From DAOUGC01 sp034429695 (lineage in GTDB: Bacteria; Chloroflexota; Anaerolineae; Anaerolineales; Anaerolineaceae), in contig DAOUGC010000115.1 in the NCBI GenBank assembly GCA_034429695.1, forward strand, positions 1-26,192: DNA of 26,192 nucleotides. The letters run 5' to 3'. Made by a program: the position numbers and the translations under genes. The notes under the pieces are model-generated. The model was not told the origin of the DNA and searched no databases. It saw nothing but the letters and a program-made list of their open reading frames with translations. Position 1 is the first letter of the stretch, and every line of letters starts with the position of its first letter. This document shows, piece by piece, positions 1 to 7,535 of the stretch.

Positions 1-1503
1 AGGTTGAGGGTGGCATACTTCCGCGCACTCGAACCACTAACCCCGGCGCGTTTGAGCGGGACACACAGTGGAGAATTGCTTGCCGCCGCAATCAGCGATG
101 TGAACACGCTGGAAAACTTTTATGTGCGCGCGGCTGCTCCACCGCTGTCTGCCATGCTGGTCGCAGTGGGTGTTACCTTTTTTACCGCCCGGTTTGACCC
201 AACGATGGCGTTGTTCTTGAGTTGTGGGTTGTTCATCAGCGGGTTGATTTTGCCCGTCTGGGCATATAACAATAACCGCCGCAATGGAGAGATGTTGATC
301 AAGACGCGGACTGAATTACAGCAACGCCTGGTGGATGGGTTGCAAAGCATGGGGGAACTGCAGGTTTACGCGTGCGAGGAGGCCTATTTTGATCAGCTTA
401 GCTCGCTCGAGGCCATACTCAATCGAGCGCAAAGACGCATGGGGTGGGGAACGGCAATCACTGCCGCGGGTAACATCATGCTTCCGGCGCTCACCGCCTG
501 GGCAATGTTGATCAGCGGGACACTTGCCGTGAGGGCGGGTGATTATTCGGGCATCATTCTGGCGGTGTTGATCCTGGTGGCACTGGGAAGCTTTGAAGCC
601 TTCACCCCGCTGAGCGCGGCAGCCGTACAGTTGCGATCCACACTGGAAGCCGGCAGCCGCCTGTTCGAGCGCATGGACCAAACCTCTGCGGTGGAAGAAC
701 CGGCCCAACCTGTTCACCCCACCGGGTATGATCTGGAAATGACGGGTGTCAGCTTTGCCTACCGCGACGACACCGAACCGGCTCTGGTGGATCTCAATTT
801 CTCACTACCACAGGGACGCAAAATAGCCATCCTTGGCAGCAGCGGAGCCGGGAAAAGCACCATTTTCAACCTGTTGCTGCGCTTCTGGGACCCGGATCAC
901 GGCGTCATCTGTTTGGGTGGGTACGACCTGCGCAACATTTCCACAGAAACCCTGCGTGGTTATTTCGGGTGGATGTCACCGTCCGGGCATGTCTTTTCGG
1001 GAAGTGTGAGGACCAATTTACGCATGGCGGGTGCAACCGCCAGCGACGAGCAAATGATCACAGCCCTTCAAACCGCCGGTCTGGGCGATTGGTTGGCAAA
1101 CCTGCCGAATGGGCTGGATACCTGGATCGGCGAGCACGGCTTGACCATCAGTGGTGGAGAGCGCACCCGGTTAATGCTGGCGCAACTGCTGCTGCATGAT
1201 GCGCCGATCTGGCTGCTGGATGAACCCACCGCCAGCCTGGACGGTCAAATGGCAAATCGTCTGGTGGAGTGGTTGACTCACCATGCCGGTGAACGCAGCC
1301 TGATCTGGATCACACATGACCTGCGCGGGTTGCAGGCAATGGATGAAATATTGGTGCTAAAACACGGCAGGGTGGTGGAACGAGGTGCATGGCAGGACCT
1401 CCTCCGTCAAAACGGGGAATTCAGGCGCATGTTGGAATTACAAAACTCAATGATCGAAGACCCCACAGGAACAAATTCTTCTCCTCAAGCGTCTGCAATA
1501 TAA
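1..1503 (+). CDS. cydC: Thiol-reductant ABC exporter subunit CydC, 5'-truncated
   Basis: ABC half-transporter fused to its ATPase. With CydD, CydC exports cysteine/glutathione across the cytoplasmic membrane, which is needed to assemble cytochrome bd. The reading frame is open through base 1, so the start lies outside the window; roughly 60-90 N-terminal residues (first TM helices) are probably missing compared with the usual 550-580. Numbering from the in-frame TTG at base 4, the segment reading R-A-L-E-P-L-T-P-A-R-L is characteristic of CydC coupling regions. The ATPase half has Walker A GSSGAGKST (278-286), a signature ISGGE (382-386, a variant of LSGGQ), Walker B IWLLDEP (402-408) and the H-loop His438. 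The product is cytochrome-bd related, and cydAB lies downstream at 8923-11323, which supports the assignment. The next gene starts 85 bases later with its own ribosome site; I see no clear terminator between them. Confidence 0.85.
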   Translation, partial: RLRVAYFRALEPLTPARLSGTHSGELLAAAISDVNTLENFYVRAAAPPLSAMLVAVGVTFFTARFDPTMALFLSCGLFISGLILPVWAYNNNRRNGEMLIKTRTELQQRLVDGLQSMGELQVYACEEAYFDQLSSLEAILNRAQRRMGWGTAITAAGNIMLPALTAWAMLISGTLAVRAGDYSGIILAVLILVALGSFEAFTPLSAAAVQLRSTLEAGSRLFERMDQTSAVEEPAQPVHPTGYDLEMTGVSFAYRDDTEPALVDLNFSLPQGRKIAILGSSGAGKSTIFNLLLRFWDPDHGVICLGGYDLRNISTETLRGYFGWMSPSGHVFSGSVRTNLRMAGATASDEQMITALQTAGLGDWLANLPNGLDTWIGEHGLTISGGERTRLMLAQLLLHDAPIWLLDEPTASLDGQMANRLVEWLTHHAGERSLIWITHDLRGLQAMDEILVLKHGRVVERGAWQDLLRQNGEFRRMLELQNSMIEDPTGTNSSPQASAI

Positions 1504-1588
1504 ATCCAATCAACTTTCAATTGCAGGGATGGTTGATAGACGATGCCCGCGGGTGTGGTTGGATTCCGCGTGTCAGGAGGAGAGAAAA

Positions 1589-3976
1589 ATGAAACGTTTC
1601 TGGTTTTCCACACTCTTGCTTGTACTGTTCCTGGTGGTTGCGCCGGTTCATCCTGTGTTCGCCGATGGCATTGTCATTCCAGAACCCATTCCGTGTGATG
1701 GGGATTTCTGCCCGCCGCCCATGCAGCAACTGACCATCCGTTATCACCATGTGGACGTTGAGATTGACAACCAGGTGGCTGTCACCCATATTGACCAGGT
1801 TTTCTACAACCCCAATTCATGGGTGGTGGAGGGAACCTACGTGTTTCCCCTCCCCGTGGATGCCGTGGTGGAAAATTTTGTCCTGTGGGTGGATGGCAAA
1901 CCGGTGGAAGGCAGGGTGATGAGCGCCGATGAAGCCCGTCAGACCTATGAGGAAATCGTACGGAACATGCAGGACCCAGCACTGCTTGAGTACATCGGGC
2001 AGGGGGCGGTACAGGCAAGCATTTTTCCGATCCAGCCTGGGGAGGAACGCCGTATTGAACTTCAGTACAGTCAGGCATTGACCGCCGAGAATGGCTTGGT
2101 GAAGTACACCTATCCGCTGAATACCGAGAAATTCTCCGCCCGGTTGCTGGAAAGCGTGGTGGTGCGGGTTGAGGTCCATACCAGTCAGCCCCTCCGTGCC
2201 ATTTACTCACCCTCCCATCCGATAGCCACACAGCAGGAGGAACGCTCTGCCGTGGTCACCTATGAAGCCAGCCAGGTTCGCCCCGACCAGGATTTCTCAC
2301 TGGTTTATTCCATTGGAGAGAGCGAGGCATTTCACCTGTTCAGTTACCGCGACCCTGGCAGCCTGGATGATCCAGAAGGCTTCTTTATGTTATTGCTGGC
2401 TCCCCGTCCGAATACTCCGAAAACACTGGTGAGCAAGGATGTGTTGCTGGTGCTGGACCGTTCGGGTTCCATGGAAGGCGAGAAATTCAAACAGGCACAG
2501 GCTGCATTGAAATACATCCTGGCTCATCTCAACCCTGACGACCGCTTTGCCATTACCACCTTCAGCTCAGGAGTGGAAATGTATTCCAGCCGGCTAAAGC
2601 CAGCCAGTGAAGCAATGGAAGCCAGCCGCTGGGTGGATCAACTGGCTCCAGAAGGCAGCACGGATATCAACCGCGCCCTGCTTGAGACCCTATCCATTGC
2701 TGACCGGGAGCGTCCAACGTACCTGATCTTCCTGACGGATGGATTGCCGACCGAGGGTATTGTGGACAGTCAGCAAATTGTGGATAATTTTGCTGCTGCT
2801 GCGCCTTCAAACATCCGTATGTTTCCCTTTGGGGTTGGTTATGATGTGGATACTTTTCTGCTCGACTCGCTCAGTCAGACGCTTCAAGGACAGAGTACCT
2901 ACGTGCAACCGGGGCAGGCGTTGGATGAGAGCCTGTTAGCGTTCTACAGCAAGATCAGCACGCCGGTGTTGACCAATCTATCACTGGATTTTGGCGACAT
3001 GGCGGTTTACGACGTCTACCCACAACCTCTGCCGGATTTATTCAGTGGTTCACAGATTGTGGTCACCGGACGGTATCGGGAGGGTGGTGTGACGAATATT
3101 ATCCTGAGTGGTGAGGTTAATGGCCAACCCCAGACAATTAAATTTAAAGAAGTGCGTTTCGAGCGTGACTCGCGCAACCACAAGGACCCTGATGACAGCC
3201 TTCCCCGCCTGTGGGCAACGCGCAAGATTGGTCATTTGCTCAACAGCCTGAGGTTAAACGGCGCCAATCAGGAAACCATTGACCAGATCGTTGCGTTGAG
3301 CATCCGTTACGGCATTGTCACGCCTTACACTTCATACCTGGTGACGGAACCCATGCCGCTTGGCGCTGCCAATCAGGACCGCGTGGCTGAGGAAGCCTAT
3401 TCACAAATTCTCAGCACTCCCACCGTGGTTTATGGTGAAGATGCCGTTCAAAAAGCAGCCGAGCAGGGCGCCATGTCGGAGTCAGAGCAAGCTTACGCGC
3501 CCTCTGGTGAAGTTCAGGAGACTGTGCGGGTGGTTGGTTCACGAACCTTTGTGCTCTCCGCAGGGGTCTGGATTGATACTGCTTTTGACCCGGATACCAT
3601 GAAGACTGTCCGGATTGAATTCCTATCGGATGATTACTTTACCCTGGCGCAATACCGCCCGGATGTAAGTGCTGCCCTGGCGCTCGGGCAGCGGGTGATC
3701 CTGCTGGTGGATGGTAAGCCGATTGAGATTGTGCCAGCCGGAGAGACTGCTGACCCGCTCGATCTACCAGAACCTGCTGATGGTGACGGTGATGAAGACT
3801 CAACCGAGGAACACTCTGCCCCCGTTTCCGAGCCTGCCTCTTCTGGAGAAAACGATGTCGAGGATGAAATTATTCAGCCGGTGGAGGAGGAAAAAATAAC
3901 ACCCATATGTGCCAGCGGATTGCTGTTACCTCTGGGATTGGGGTGGATGTGGATGATCTGGAGGAGCAGGAACTGA
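1589..3976 (+). CDS. Secreted VIT + vWA domain protein with C-terminal membrane anchor
   Basis: 795-residue surface protein. The start at 1589 is chosen over an in-frame ATG at 1529 because AGGAGG (1575-1580) sits 8 bases upstream and the protein then begins with a clean signal peptide (MKRFWF, hydrophobic core, cleavage near VFA-DG, about residue 25). A VIT (inter-alpha-trypsin inhibitor N-terminal) domain follows at about 30-165, with the typical Y-x-F-P-L-P and E-A-R-Q-x-Y-E segments. A von Willebrand A domain spans about 283-455 with MIDAS DRSGS (290-294) and a later LTDG. The C-terminal part ends in an acidic linker (about 725-770), then one Cys, a hydrophobic helix and RSRN, resembling a sorting/anchor tail. 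VIT/vWA proteins bind proteins or metals at the cell surface; the ligand here is unknown. No LPXTG motif is visible. The gene ends at a strong terminator. Confidence 0.85.
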   Translation: MKRFWFSTLLLVLFLVVAPVHPVFADGIVIPEPIPCDGDFCPPPMQQLTIRYHHVDVEIDNQVAVTHIDQVFYNPNSWVVEGTYVFPLPVDAVVENFVLWVDGKPVEGRVMSADEARQTYEEIVRNMQDPALLEYIGQGAVQASIFPIQPGEERRIELQYSQALTAENGLVKYTYPLNTEKFSARLLESVVVRVEVHTSQPLRAIYSPSHPIATQQEERSAVVTYEASQVRPDQDFSLVYSIGESEAFHLFSYRDPGSLDDPEGFFMLLLAPRPNTPKTLVSKDVLLVLDRSGSMEGEKFKQAQAALKYILAHLNPDDRFAITTFSSGVEMYSSRLKPASEAMEASRWVDQLAPEGSTDINRALLETLSIADRERPTYLIFLTDGLPTEGIVDSQQIVDNFAAAAPSNIRMFPFGVGYDVDTFLLDSLSQTLQGQSTYVQPGQALDESLLAFYSKISTPVLTNLSLDFGDMAVYDVYPQPLPDLFSGSQIVVTGRYREGGVTNIILSGEVNGQPQTIKFKEVRFERDSRNHKDPDDSLPRLWATRKIGHLLNSLRLNGANQETIDQIVALSIRYGIVTPYTSYLVTEPMPLGAANQDRVAEEAYSQILSTPTVVYGEDAVQKAAEQGAMSESEQAYAPSGEVQETVRVVGSRTFVLSAGVWIDTAFDPDTMKTVRIEFLSDDYFTLAQYRPDVSAALALGQRVILLVDGKPIEIVPAGETADPLDLPEPADGDGDEDSTEEHSAPVSEPASSGENDVEDEIIQPVEEEKITPICASGLLLPLGLGWMWMIWRSRN

Positions 3977-3992
3977 ACCAGACCCAAATACC

Positions 3993-4037
3993 ACAGCCCG
4001 CCTTCCATTGACCATGATAAGGCGGGCTGTTTTTATT
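3993..4037 (+). terminator. Intrinsic terminator of the VIT/vWA gene
   Basis: Perfect 12-bp stem: acagcccgcctt (3993-4004) pairs with aaggcgggctgt (4019-4030), with a 14-base loop, followed directly by a T-rich run (ttttatt). It lies 16 bases after the stop of the VIT/vWA gene. The opposite-strand M23 gene also ends nearby (4048), but the reverse orientation lacks a T-run, so the hairpin mainly serves the plus strand. Confidence 0.9.
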
Positions 4038-4047
4038 ATGGCAAACA

Positions 4048-4758
4048 TCACATCTTTCGAATTCTTTGTTTGGCGGTGGGAATTCCATCATGAACCGGCT
4101 GCCAGACGCCGTTGGTCAATACTTCATATTCAGCAAAGCAGCAAGGCAAACCTTTCGCCACCCATGGATCGGGCTGATCCATCAACTGGAAATGGAGATG
4201 CGGTGCAGTCGAGTTGCCTGAATGACCAACGTTTGCCAGCCATTGCCCTGCATCCACCCGGTCGCCCACTGAAACACGGATCGAACCGGTTTGTGCGTGA
4301 GCGTATACGGCGTACCCAACCGGGCTTTCGATGATGATGAAATTACCGGCGAGCGAACTGTACTCCACCCGTTCACCTGTACCGGCTGAGCGGGCATTCT
4401 GCGACATGATGGAAAGATCACGAAAGAGATTTACCGGGTCCCGTTCTGGAATACCGTCTTCTGCGCGGATGACCACTCCATCGGTGGCGGAATAAATGGG
4501 TTGGCCCCAGCCAAAACAGTCGCGGAGCGGCACACCACGGATGAGGTACTGCAGGAAACCTGAACGGTAAAACTTCATGGAGCGGGAATCGGGATCCAGA
4601 CCAACAAAGTCTATTGCATAGGTTTGCGCCAGGAAATCGGTTCCATGGCTGGGGATCTTTTCCCCGGGGGTGTTTGGGGTGTTCCATTCTCCTCGAAGCG
4701 GGAAATCAACTACAGCAGGAGCAACCATTTTCAAACCATGCCTTTCTTGTCCATCCAT
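4048..4758 (-). CDS. M23-family metallopeptidase (LytM-like)
   Basis: 236-residue protein related to zinc endopeptidases that cut peptidoglycan cross-links. Likely metal/catalytic residues are His38 and Asp50 in H-G-T-D-F-L-A-Q-T-Y-A-I-D (wider spaced than the HxxxD of LytM, as in the YAIDF-type subgroup), the H-A-Q motif in the middle of the domain, and H-L-H (His187 and His189) after G-H-S-G-N-S. A GQPIYSATDG segment matches the family's core beta strand. No signal peptide or membrane helix is visible at the ATG used here. A second ATG (Met11) is possible, with AGAAAGG about 12 bases upstream, so the exact start is uncertain. Without a signal peptide, either export is non-classical or the protein acts on internalised muropeptides. 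The gene is divergent from the Ddl-like ligase. Confidence 0.8.
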   Translation of the reverse strand: MDGQERHGLKMVAPAVVDFPLRGEWNTPNTPGEKIPSHGTDFLAQTYAIDFVGLDPDSRSMKFYRSGFLQYLIRGVPLRDCFGWGQPIYSATDGVVIRAEDGIPERDPVNLFRDLSIMSQNARSAGTGERVEYSSLAGNFIIIESPVGYAVYAHAQTGSIRVSVGDRVDAGQWLANVGHSGNSTAPHLHFQLMDQPDPWVAKGLPCCFAEYEVLTNGVWQPVHDGIPTAKQRIRKM

Positions 4759-4838
4759 ATGGGTTTATTCTACTGTAAATAAAGTTGCCTGATGGACAAT
4801 TGATTGCGAATTTGTAATGTCAACGACAAACTGGAATA

Positions 4839-4866
4839 TTGTCAGAATTCATGCAGGTGCTATAAT
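4839..4866 (+). promoter_or_regulatory. Sigma-70-type promoter for the Ddl-like ligase gene
   Basis: TTGTCA (4839-4844, 5 of 6 to consensus), 16-base spacer, perfect TATAAT (4861-4866). The -10 box is preceded by TGC, giving an extended -10 (TGnTATAAT). Expected transcription start is about 4873, leaving a leader of about 30 bases before the ATG at 4902. Confidence 0.75.
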
Positions 4867-4901
4867 TCACCCCCAGTGAAACTTTGTGGATGAGGACAAG
4901 G

Positions 4902-5996
4902 ATGAAAAAATTTCGGATTGCACTGCTGGCAAATTTGAAGGTCAATGCGCCGCACTGGAACGGGATGCCTCCAGACCAGTGGGACGATCTTGATTCGGAA
5001 AAGACGATTTTCGCACTCGTGGAAGCCATTAGAGCCGGTGGACACGAGTGTGACTTTTTTGAGGGCGATATCAGCCTGATTGATAAGCTGCCAAAGTATC
5101 ATCCGGATATATGCTTCAATATCTGTGAAAGCCATTTTGGTGACGCGCGTGAAGCTCAGGTTCCGGCATTGCTTGAAATGCTTCGTATTCCTTATACCGG
5201 CTCGAAGGTGCTCACCCTGGCGCTGGCATTGGACAAACCCATGACCAAACGCGTTTTGCGTTACCACGAGTTGCCCACGCCAAACTTCCAGGTGTTTGAA
5301 ACTGCTGATGAGCCGATCCACGAAGATATTCGTTTTCCTCTGTTTGTGAAACCCAGCCGTGAAGGGACCGGAATGGGTGTCAGTTCAAAATCAGTGGTTC
5401 ACAATGAGAAAGAACTGCGCGAACAGGTGGATTTTATCACCGGCAAATATCATCAGACTGCCCTGGTGGAAGAATTTATCGAGGGGCGTGAGGTGACGGT
5501 GGGGCTGGTGGGCAATCTTGATCACCCCGTAGCGCGCCGGCTGCCGGAGGACCTGGAGGATCCCAGAATTCAATCGGGTTTGCACTTCTTCCCCCCCATG
5601 GAAGTTGACCTGGTTCCATATCTGGAAAGCGATGCGGTTTACAGCAATCGTTTGAAAGTGGATCTCGCTGACCAGTTGACGTATTTGTGCCCTGCACCGC
5701 TGGAACCCAACCTGGTTGAGGAATTGAATTTCCTCGCTGCGGCTGTTTTCAGGGTGACCGGTGCGCTGGACGTGAGCCGGATTGATTTCCGCCTGGATAT
5801 GCACCGCAACCTCAAACCCTACATCCTTGAGACAAATCCCCTGCCGGGCCTGTCACCCGGTATCTCCGATATTGTGATCGAAGCCGGTGCGGAAGGCATG
5901 AGCCATACTGAACTGGTCAACATGATCCTCAATACCGCGCTGCGGAGGTATGGGCTGGTGAATGGTGGCCAAGCGTACCTGCGGGCGGATGGTTAG
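4902..5996 (+). CDS. D-Ala-D-Ala ligase-like ATP-grasp protein
   Basis: 364-residue ATP-grasp ligase. ATG 4902 is preferred to the upstream in-frame ATG 4890 and TTG 4884 because GAGGA (4892-4896) lies 5 bases before it. Ddl-like features include NICE (73-76) with R-E-A-Q-V-P, the I-P-Y-T-G-S segment, the ATP-binding loop PSREGTGMGV (151-160) after Lys150, and the metal-binding E-T-N-P-L-P-G (Glu310, Asn312). Two points differ from canonical DdlA/DdlB: the HGxxGEDG-type segment is replaced by C-E-S-H-F-G-D-A-R-E, and the EGSSVGV loop reads EGTGMGV. The enzyme is therefore safest called Ddl-related: it joins an amino acid or carboxylate to an amine using ATP, and D-Ala-D-Ala is plausible but not shown. 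The divergent neighbour is an M23 peptidase, suggesting wall metabolism. It is monocistronic, between a strong promoter and a terminator. Confidence 0.8.
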   Translation: MKKFRIALLANLKVNAPHWNGMPPDQWDDLDSEKTIFALVEAIRAGGHECDFFEGDISLIDKLPKYHPDICFNICESHFGDAREAQVPALLEMLRIPYTGSKVLTLALALDKPMTKRVLRYHELPTPNFQVFETADEPIHEDIRFPLFVKPSREGTGMGVSSKSVVHNEKELREQVDFITGKYHQTALVEEFIEGREVTVGLVGNLDHPVARRLPEDLEDPRIQSGLHFFPPMEVDLVPYLESDAVYSNRLKVDLADQLTYLCPAPLEPNLVEELNFLAAAVFRVTGALDVSRIDFRLDMHRNLKPYILETNPLPGLSPGISDIVIEAGAEGMSHTELVNMILNTALRRYGLVNGGQAYLRADG

Positions 5997-6017
5997 AAAA
6001 AACAGTTGAACTGAAAG

Positions 6018-6043
6018 AAAAGCTGCCCCTGGAGGCAGCTTTT
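6018..6043. terminator. Bidirectional terminator between ligase gene and tsaC
   Basis: aaaagctgcc (6018-6027) pairs with ggcagctttt (6034-6043) around a 6-base loop. A T-run follows on the plus strand (ttttgttt), and the minus strand reads into a T/C-rich TTTTCTTTC. It sits between two convergent genes whose stops are at 5996 and 6047, so it can serve both. Confidence 0.85.
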
Positions 6044-6046
6044 TGT

Positions 6047-6673
6047 TTAGACGTTGTCTGAAGCGGCACTGATCCGCAATATTTCCCTGGCAGGGATGGC
6101 GCCCTCGCGCAACACCCTTACCTGGTCGGATGCGCAATCAACCACGGTGGAGGGTACACCGCCCGGACATGGCCCTCCATCCAGGTAGAGTGAAACCTGC
6201 TCACCCAGTTGCATTGCGGCTTCATGCACGGTTACTGCATTGGCTCCCCCTGAAACATTGGCCGATGTGGTTGCCAGCGGGCCAAGTGTGCGCAACAGGT
6301 GAAGGGCAAACGGATGGTCGGGCATGCGCACGCCAACCGTGGGGTACGGTGAAAGGTTGTGAGGTAGATCGGGGCGGCGGGGAACCACCAGCGTTAATGC
6401 GCCTGGAAAGTAATGCTGTGCCAGGCGGACGGCGGAAGGCGTGAAAACTGCGGCAACCTGACCAATTTGCTCCAGGCTGCCCACCAGCACGGCAATGGCT
6501 TTGTTGAAATCCCGCCCTTTGGCAGCAAACAGGCGGTCAATTGCCCCCGGATCGGTCATTCTGGCTGCCAGACCGTACACTGTATCGGTGGGGAAAACCA
6601 GCAACCCGCCGTTGTTGAGGGTTTCAAGACAACGCGTAATGACTTGCGGATCGGTGGTGGAGATAATATTCAT
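6047..6673 (-). CDS. tsaC: L-threonylcarbamoyladenylate synthase (Sua5/YrdC/YwlC family)
   Basis: 208-residue cytosolic enzyme making threonylcarbamoyl-AMP from threonine, bicarbonate and ATP, the first step of t6A synthesis at position 37 of ANN-decoding tRNAs. Family marks are F-P-T-D-T-V-Y-G-L near residue 30, K-G-R-D-F-N-K-A-I (the KxRP-like loop, here with N instead of R/P), FPGALTLV, VGVRMPDHP and TSANVSGG. The length fits the short TsaC form without the Sua5 C-terminal domain. GGAGG lies 4 bases before the ATG. It is the third gene of the prfA-prmC-tsaC set, starting 16 bases after the prmC stop; this order is widely conserved in bacteria. Confidence 0.92.
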   Translation of the reverse strand: MNIISTTDPQVITRCLETLNNGGLLVFPTDTVYGLAARMTDPGAIDRLFAAKGRDFNKAIAVLVGSLEQIGQVAAVFTPSAVRLAQHYFPGALTLVVPRRPDLPHNLSPYPTVGVRMPDHPFALHLLRTLGPLATTSANVSGGANAVTVHEAAMQLGEQVSLYLDGGPCPGGVPSTVVDCASDQVRVLREGAIPAREILRISAASDNV

Positions 6674-6689
6674 GCTTCCTCCCTGGGGA

Positions 6690-7520
6690 TCATGTGCGGA
6701 TCATCAGCAGTCGGTCGTGACCGGCGAGATCATTTTTTATCTCCACCCGTGCGGATGGAAACCGAGAGCGCGCCTGTGACAGAAGTTTGGCTCCATCACC
6801 TGCCTGAAACTCAAGCAAAGCCATACCTGCTGGGTTGATGCGGTTAACCAATTGGTCCAGCAAACGGCAGATCAGGCTGGTTCCATCCGGACCGCCATCC
6901 AGAGCCAGGCACGGCTCGTGACGGGCAACCTCCAGGTTGGACAGGGTGTATGTGGGTATGTAAGGCAGATTGGCGCAAACCAGATCGAACGTCCCGTTTA
7001 TTGAGGTGAGCAGATCAGACTGTAGAAAGTGGACGATATCCTCAACAAGATGGCGGCTGGCGTTCTTTCGGGCGATCTCCAATGCCGGGCGGGATACATC
7101 CACAGCAGTGAGTTCCAGACCGGCTTTCACCGCCAGGGAAATGGCAATACAGCCTGAACCGGTTCCAACATCCACCACCTGCATGGGGTTTGATCGGCGG
7201 TTCAGCCAGTCCAGGGCAGTTTCCACCAGCAATTCAGTTTCGGGGCGGGGGATGAGGACGGCAGGGGAGACTGTGAACTCCAGCCCAAAAAACTCCTGCT
7301 GACCGGTTAAATAAGGCAGCGGCGTACCCAGCGCCAGTCTTTCAAGTAACTGATCCATATGCCGGACAGCATGAGAGGCGATATCGGCATCCGGGTGAAT
7401 CAGCAACCACTCCCGGGATTTGCCAAGCACATGGGACGCCAGAACGCGGGCTTCCACAGCAGGCTGTTCGTGGCCCTGCAGACGGGTGGCGGCGTTCCTC
7501 AGCCAATCGGCCAGCAACAT
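6690..7520 (-). CDS. prmC: Peptide chain release factor N5-glutamine methyltransferase PrmC
   Basis: 276-residue SAM-dependent methyltransferase that methylates the Gln of the GGQ motif in release factors, including the RF1 encoded directly upstream. The N-terminal helical domain carries Y-L-T-G-Q-Q-E-F-F-G-L-x-F and V-L-I-P-R-P-E-T-E-L-L, both hallmarks. The SAM motif is VVDVGTGSGCIAI (near residues 115-127). The substrate-gripping NPPY motif is NLPY here (Asn184-Leu-Pro-Tyr187): Asn, the second Pro and Tyr are kept, the first Pro is Leu. The start is 15 bases after the prfA stop, with only a weak GGA upstream, so translational coupling with prfA is likely. Confidence 0.93.
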   Translation of the reverse strand: MLLADWLRNAATRLQGHEQPAVEARVLASHVLGKSREWLLIHPDADIASHAVRHMDQLLERLALGTPLPYLTGQQEFFGLEFTVSPAVLIPRPETELLVETALDWLNRRSNPMQVVDVGTGSGCIAISLAVKAGLELTAVDVSRPALEIARKNASRHLVEDIVHFLQSDLLTSINGTFDLVCANLPYIPTYTLSNLEVARHEPCLALDGGPDGTSLICRLLDQLVNRINPAGMALLEFQAGDGAKLLSQARSRFPSARVEIKNDLAGHDRLLMIRT

Positions 7521-7535
7521 GTGCAGCGTCCAGGA

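Noticed and set aside
1529..1588. Upstream start for the VIT/vWA protein
   Set aside because: It would add 20 residues before a clear signal peptide and lacks the AGGAGG that precedes the ATG at 1589.
4818..4823. Minus-strand TTGACA as -35 of the M23 gene
   Set aside because: No -10-like hexamer lies at 16-18 bases; the M23 promoter remains unidentified.
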